A stretch of DNA of 64,000 nucleotides, taken from Clostridiaceae bacterium Marseille-Q4145 (GTDB lineage: Bacteria; Bacillota; Clostridia; Lachnospirales; Lachnospiraceae). Where the stretch lies: contig JAGTTP010000001.1 of NCBI GenBank assembly GCA_018223365.1, forward strand, positions 930,001 through 994,000, read 5' to 3'. The translations under genes were made by a program, and so were the position numbers. Of this stretch, positions 60,789 through 64,000 are shown piece after piece; positions within the stretch are counted from its first letter, which is position 1; each line of letters starts with the position of its first letter. The notes beneath the pieces are model-generated. The model searched no databases. It saw only the letters and a program-made list of their open reading frames with translations, and was not told where the DNA came from.

Positions 60789-60802
60789 AAAATAACGGAA
60801 CA

Positions 60803-61084
60803 TTAACAGGATGCTTTTCGTACGGTAAAACCTGCCACAGTGAACGACTGGAGTTCTGTACAGTACTGCAGAATGTAATTGGCTTTCTCATAAAGGGTTT
60901 CACCTTCGCCGGTCAGAATTAACTGATTTCCTTTTCTATAAAAGAGACTGATTCCAAATTCTATCTCCAGATCACGAATGGCTGTGGAGACCGTCGGCTG
61001 GGTTACGTAGAGTTCTTCGGCGGCTTTTGTGATACTGTGACAGCGGCTTGCAGTGCAGAAATAACGCAGCTGATTCAAAGTCAT
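60803..61084 (-). pseudogene. Truncated LysR-family regulator
   Basis: The frame has the LysR HTH (MTLNQLRYFCTASRCHSITK, VTQPTVSTAIRDLE, LFYRKGNQLILTGEG) and stops at 93 residues. The effector domain of about 200 residues is missing. The last ten residues (from about 82) do not fit the family. It is divergent from the permease remnant, a common LysR-target layout. Confidence 0.8.
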
Positions 61085-61330
61085 GGTATCTGTCCTTTCT
61101 CTCTGATATTTCCTATTAATAAAATAACATATTTTTTTTCATTATCTTAGTAAAAATGCATAAAACGGGTATTTCAAATTTGACTTCATAAAAATTTTTT
61201 ATATGGTCATATAATCTAACAATTTGTTTTTATGAACAACCATAATTATTAATGAAAGTACAAATGAAATATGTTCGGCCGACATTTTCAAAAGGGAACT
61301 AAGTTATATTAGGATGAAAGGGGATTATAA

Positions 61331-61564
61331 ATGTCTCAAACAACTATTACTTTGCTGTTTCTTGCATTTGCAGTCATCAGTTTTATTCTTGAAAAAATTC
61401 CACTGGGTCTGACTGCATCTATTTTATCCAATACTGGTACGGCAGCAGCACTTGGTGGAAATCTTTCCATTATCGGCGCACCGGGAAATCTCATGGGTGT
61501 GAATGCACTTCAGGAGATGGTTTTCCGAAGAGTGGAGTCAGTAAAATACCGGCTACAATGGTAA
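61331..61564 (+). pseudogene. SLC13/DASS-type permease remnant
   Basis: A 77-codon frame that joins a permease N-terminus (MSQTTITLLFLAFAVISFIL, EKIPLGLTA) directly to SNTGTAAALGGNLSIIGAPGN, text from the binding-loop region of the transporter, and then runs into the EmrE remnant. At least two large deletions are implied. Not functional. Confidence 0.65.
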
Positions 61565-61799
61565 GCTGCCATGTAGCCGCAATAAACCAGCTTTCTCCGT
61601 ATACAGATGCCCAGGTCAGAGGAGCATAAAAGAGTTCAAAACCCACAGTACTCCACAGAAACCAGGGAAATGGGTGGCGTTTTACTTCCTTTAGTACTTT
61701 TACAGCGCCACCAAAACGACTTGCCAGGATCCAGCTCATGGGAAGCATGAATAAATACCGGAGACCTGCACTCCACATCCAGTATCCTCCGTAAATCAT
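61491..61799 (-). pseudogene. EmrE/DMT-type multidrug transporter fragment
   Basis: The frame encodes three membrane segments (YWMWSAGLRYLFMLPMSWIL, HPFPWFLWSTVGFELFYAPL, then IAATWQLTIVAGILLTPLF), matching the N-terminal half of a multidrug-efflux EmrE-type family. It ends abruptly where it meets the permease remnant from the other strand. No start context is clear. Decayed. Confidence 0.65.
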
Positions 61800-61944
61800 T
61801 TAGAATAATGTATCGATAGTATCATGCCAGAAGGAAAATGTATATTGCACCAATATAATTCCATAAATTTTATGCTTTGGTTGTTTTTTTCTCTAAAATT
61901 TGTATACTAAATATAGAAAAAATACAAGGCGAGGAAACAAAAGA

Positions 61945-63291
61945 GTGGAAGGAAATTTAACTAAGGGACCGATTTTAAAGACGTTGACGAAACTGGCGAT
62001 ACCGATTATGGCATCTTCTTTTTTGGCGACTTTATATAATATTACGGATATGGCGTGGATTGGGCTTCTGGGAGCAAAAGCGGTGGCCGGAATTGGTGTA
62101 GGCGGCATGTTCACCTGGCTTTCCCAGGGACTGGCATCATTGGCACGAATGGGCGGACAGGTACAGGTGGCGCAGCAAATTGGCCGTGGAGAACGGGATG
62201 AGGCACACAGATATGCCCAGGCAGCGGTGCAGATGTCGGCGTTGCTCGGCATTTTTTTTGCGATAGTTGTTCTTGTATTGATCAAACCGCTAATAGGATT
62301 TTTCAAGCTGGAGGATGCAGAGGCGTTGGCGGCAGCTTTTTCTTATACAAAGATTGCCTGCGGATTGATTGTGTTTTCTTTTTTGTCATTGACACTGACA
62401 GGACTCTATACGGCGCAGGGAGATTCTAAAACGCCTTTTGCAGCGAATCTCGTCGGTCTTGCGGCCAATATGATTCTGGATCCAGTGCTCATTTTGGGAC
62501 CGGGTCCATTTCCCCGGCTGGGCGTAACGGGCGCAGCCATCGCAACTGTGACAGCGCAGTTCATTGTGATGAGTATTCTGGTCATGAGGATTCTCGTAAC
62601 AAAAAAAGAAAATGTTTTAAAAGGAATTCAGCTGTTTGAAAAAATTCCACTAAAATATGCGCGTGGAATCTGTAAGATTGGAATTCCTACAGCGCTGCAG
62701 GGCATGGCGTATTGCATGATTTCCATGGTGCTGACGCGGATGGTATCCGGATTTGGTGCGGAAGCCATTGCTACTCAGCGAGTGGGTGGACAGATTGAGT
62801 CTGTTTCCTGGAATACGGCGGACGGATTCGGTGCGGCATTAAATGCATTTATCGGGCAGAACTATGGTGCGGGCAAGATGGATCGTGTAAAGAAAGGATA
62901 CCAGGCATCCCTGTGGACGGTAGGTATCTGGGGATTGTTTATTACCTTTTTGTTTGTCTGCTTTCCGGAACCTATTTCCAGAGTGTTCTTTCATGAACCG
63001 CTGGCAATTGCTACATCGGTGGGGTATATGATTATTATCGGATTCAGTGAGGCTTTTATGAGTGTGGAACTGATGACCGTAGGAGCTTTGTCAGGACTGG
63101 GAAAAACTCATCTTTGCAGCGTCATCAGTATTACTCTCACCAGCGCTAGAATTCCATTGGCCATTCTTCTGTCTGGTACGACGCTGGGCCTTTTGGGTAT
63201 CTGGTGGGCATTGTCTGCCACTTCGATTGTAAAAGGAGTCGTGTTTGTGGCGGTCTTTTATCTGGTTGTCCGAAATATGAAAACGATGTAA
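61945..63291 (+). CDS. MATE-family efflux transporter
   Basis: A 448-aa exporter from GTG 61945 (GGCGAGG 10 nt upstream) beginning VEGNLTKGPILKTLTKLAIP. Twelve membrane segments in two bundles are expected; seen are MASSFLATLYNITDMAWIG, GLYTAQGDSKTPF and the second-bundle repeat GVGGQIESVSWNTADGFG-like text. It is typical of Clostridial MATE proteins. Substrate unknown. It precedes degV by 82 bp. Confidence 0.9.
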   Translation: MEGNLTKGPILKTLTKLAIPIMASSFLATLYNITDMAWIGLLGAKAVAGIGVGGMFTWLSQGLASLARMGGQVQVAQQIGRGERDEAHRYAQAAVQMSALLGIFFAIVVLVLIKPLIGFFKLEDAEALAAAFSYTKIACGLIVFSFLSLTLTGLYTAQGDSKTPFAANLVGLAANMILDPVLILGPGPFPRLGVTGAAIATVTAQFIVMSILVMRILVTKKENVLKGIQLFEKIPLKYARGICKIGIPTALQGMAYCMISMVLTRMVSGFGAEAIATQRVGGQIESVSWNTADGFGAALNAFIGQNYGAGKMDRVKKGYQASLWTVGIWGLFITFLFVCFPEPISRVFFHEPLAIATSVGYMIIIGFSEAFMSVELMTVGALSGLGKTHLCSVISITLTSARIPLAILLSGTTLGLLGIWWALSATSIVKGVVFVAVFYLVVRNMKTM

Positions 63292-63373
63292 ATTTAAATT
63301 GAGTTTATAAACGGATGGTAACGTTGTAGGGTTACCATAGATAAAATGTAGAATTACGAGGAGATAAGGGATC

Positions 63374-64000
63374 ATGAAGTCAGTAGGTGTTGTAACAGAC
63401 AGTCACAGCAGCATGAAACCGCAGGAAGCAGAAGCGCTTGGAGTCATGCTTCTGCCCATGCCTTTTTATTTGGATGAAGTTTGTTATTATGAAGATGTGA
63501 CCATTACAAGGGATGAGTTTTTTGAGAAGGTAAGAGGCGGCGCAAAGGTCAGCACCTCCCAGCCTACGCCGGATGCCGTATGCAAGCTCTGGGATCAGGC
63601 ATTGGAAAAATTTGATGAGATTGTTTATATTCCGTTGAGCAGCGCATTGAGCGGTGCATGCAGCACAGCAATGATGCTGGCAAAGGATGAACCTTATGAA
63701 GGAAAAGTATTTGTCGTAGACAATGGAAGAGTTTCTTCCACCCAGAAGCGTTCTGTTCTGGATGCGCTGGAGCTGGTAAAAGAAGGATATTCTGCGGCTC
63801 AGATCAAAGAAATGCTGGAAGCAGCCAGAGAGAGAAGTATGATTTATATCGGTGTGGAGACACTGGAATTCTTAAAACGCGGCGGCCGGATCAGTGCGGC
63901 AAGCGCAGCGCTTGGCAGCGTGCTCAACATCCGTCCGGTTCTTCAGTTCAGTACCGGTATGCTGGAGACTTATAAGAAATGCCATGGTTTCCATCGGGCC
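63374..64000 (+). CDS. DegV family fatty-acid-binding protein (3' end outside window)
   Basis: The frame starts at ATG 63374 (GAGGAGATAAGGG upstream): MKSVGVVTDSHSSMKPQEAE, then VSTSQPTPDAV and IPLSSALSGACSTA, the DegV fold's lipid-contact motifs. 209 codons are inside the window and the last 70-80 residues lie outside. DegV (FakB-like) proteins carry fatty acids to the kinase FakA; binding specificity is unknown. Confidence 0.92.
   Translation, partial: MKSVGVVTDSHSSMKPQEAEALGVMLLPMPFYLDEVCYYEDVTITRDEFFEKVRGGAKVSTSQPTPDAVCKLWDQALEKFDEIVYIPLSSALSGACSTAMMLAKDEPYEGKVFVVDNGRVSSTQKRSVLDALELVKEGYSAAQIKEMLEAARERSMIYIGVETLEFLKRGGRISAASAALGSVLNIRPVLQFSTGMLETYKKCHGFHRA

Overview
The window is the replication-origin region of a low-GC Gram-positive chromosome, most likely a gut Lachnospiraceae-type member of the Clostridia. 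The reasons are the Firmicutes oriC order (gyrA-gyrB-recF-S4-dnaN-dnaA | oriC | rpmH-rnpA-yidD-yidC-khpB-mnmE-mnmG-rsmG-parA-parB), the consensus parS sites, AGGAGG-type Shine-Dalgarno (SD) sites, frequent GTG and TTG starts, and mobile genes typical of gut Clostridia (TnpV, TnpW, a TnpX-like recombinase, tet(O)). The species cannot be fixed from sequence alone.

Region 1 (1-21400) is core chromosome. Replication and topoisomerase genes point left, away from an AT-rich origin with DnaA boxes. Ribosome, membrane-insertion and tRNA-modification genes point right. They are followed by a parABS locus with two perfect or near-perfect parS sites flanking a large inverted repeat, a DUF4446 protein, serS and a DUF3881-like protein. 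Next come a tRNA-Arg(CCU) and, about 150 bp before it, a 121-nt sequence that folds as a tRNA-like cloverleaf with its own CTCCTAA loop but an expanded fourth arm. That RNA is the most unusual core feature seen.

Region 2 (21400-about 49600) is a composite, partly decayed mobile island directly behind the tRNA gene. It opens with a cluster of TTAGCTG heptamers and a strong attenuator hairpin. A plasmid-style maintenance module follows (ParB-like, ParA, ParB-like, RepA_N initiator) whose rep gene carries an internal array of palindromic iterons. Then come small membrane proteins, a GNAT enzyme, a phage-like CpXC / ImmA-IrrE / XRE cluster facing a broken Y-family polymerase, and a TnpV/TnpW/TnpX-type transposon. 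The transposon cargo is an AraC regulator, an ECF transporter, two ABC half-exporters and a DtxR regulator. A segment with tet(O), a second TnpV and a sigma factor has split the DtxR gene in two. A regulator plus membrane-protein module between 104-bp direct repeats, a thioesterase-excisionase chimera and a truncated tyrosine integrase close the island. No relaxase, VirB4 or coupling protein is present, so it looks non-autonomous for transfer.

Region 3 (about 49600-56000) holds a bile-salt-hydrolase fragment, a cardiolipin synthase, a two-component system with a FUSC-like membrane protein, and the remnant of a second related element: an integrase-tail-like fragment, a rep pseudogene with the same iteron spacing, and the same small membrane gene. 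Region 4 (56000-64000) is chromosomal or mixed. It has a TetR/membrane-protein pair, a hydrolase broken by one stop codon, a GNAT paralog, an SGNH esterase, a polyferredoxin-type membrane protein, decayed LysR, permease and EmrE fragments, a MATE exporter and the start of a DegV protein. A recurring theme is chimeric or split genes, which suggests repeated recombination between related mobile elements; assembly artefacts at a few joints cannot be excluded.
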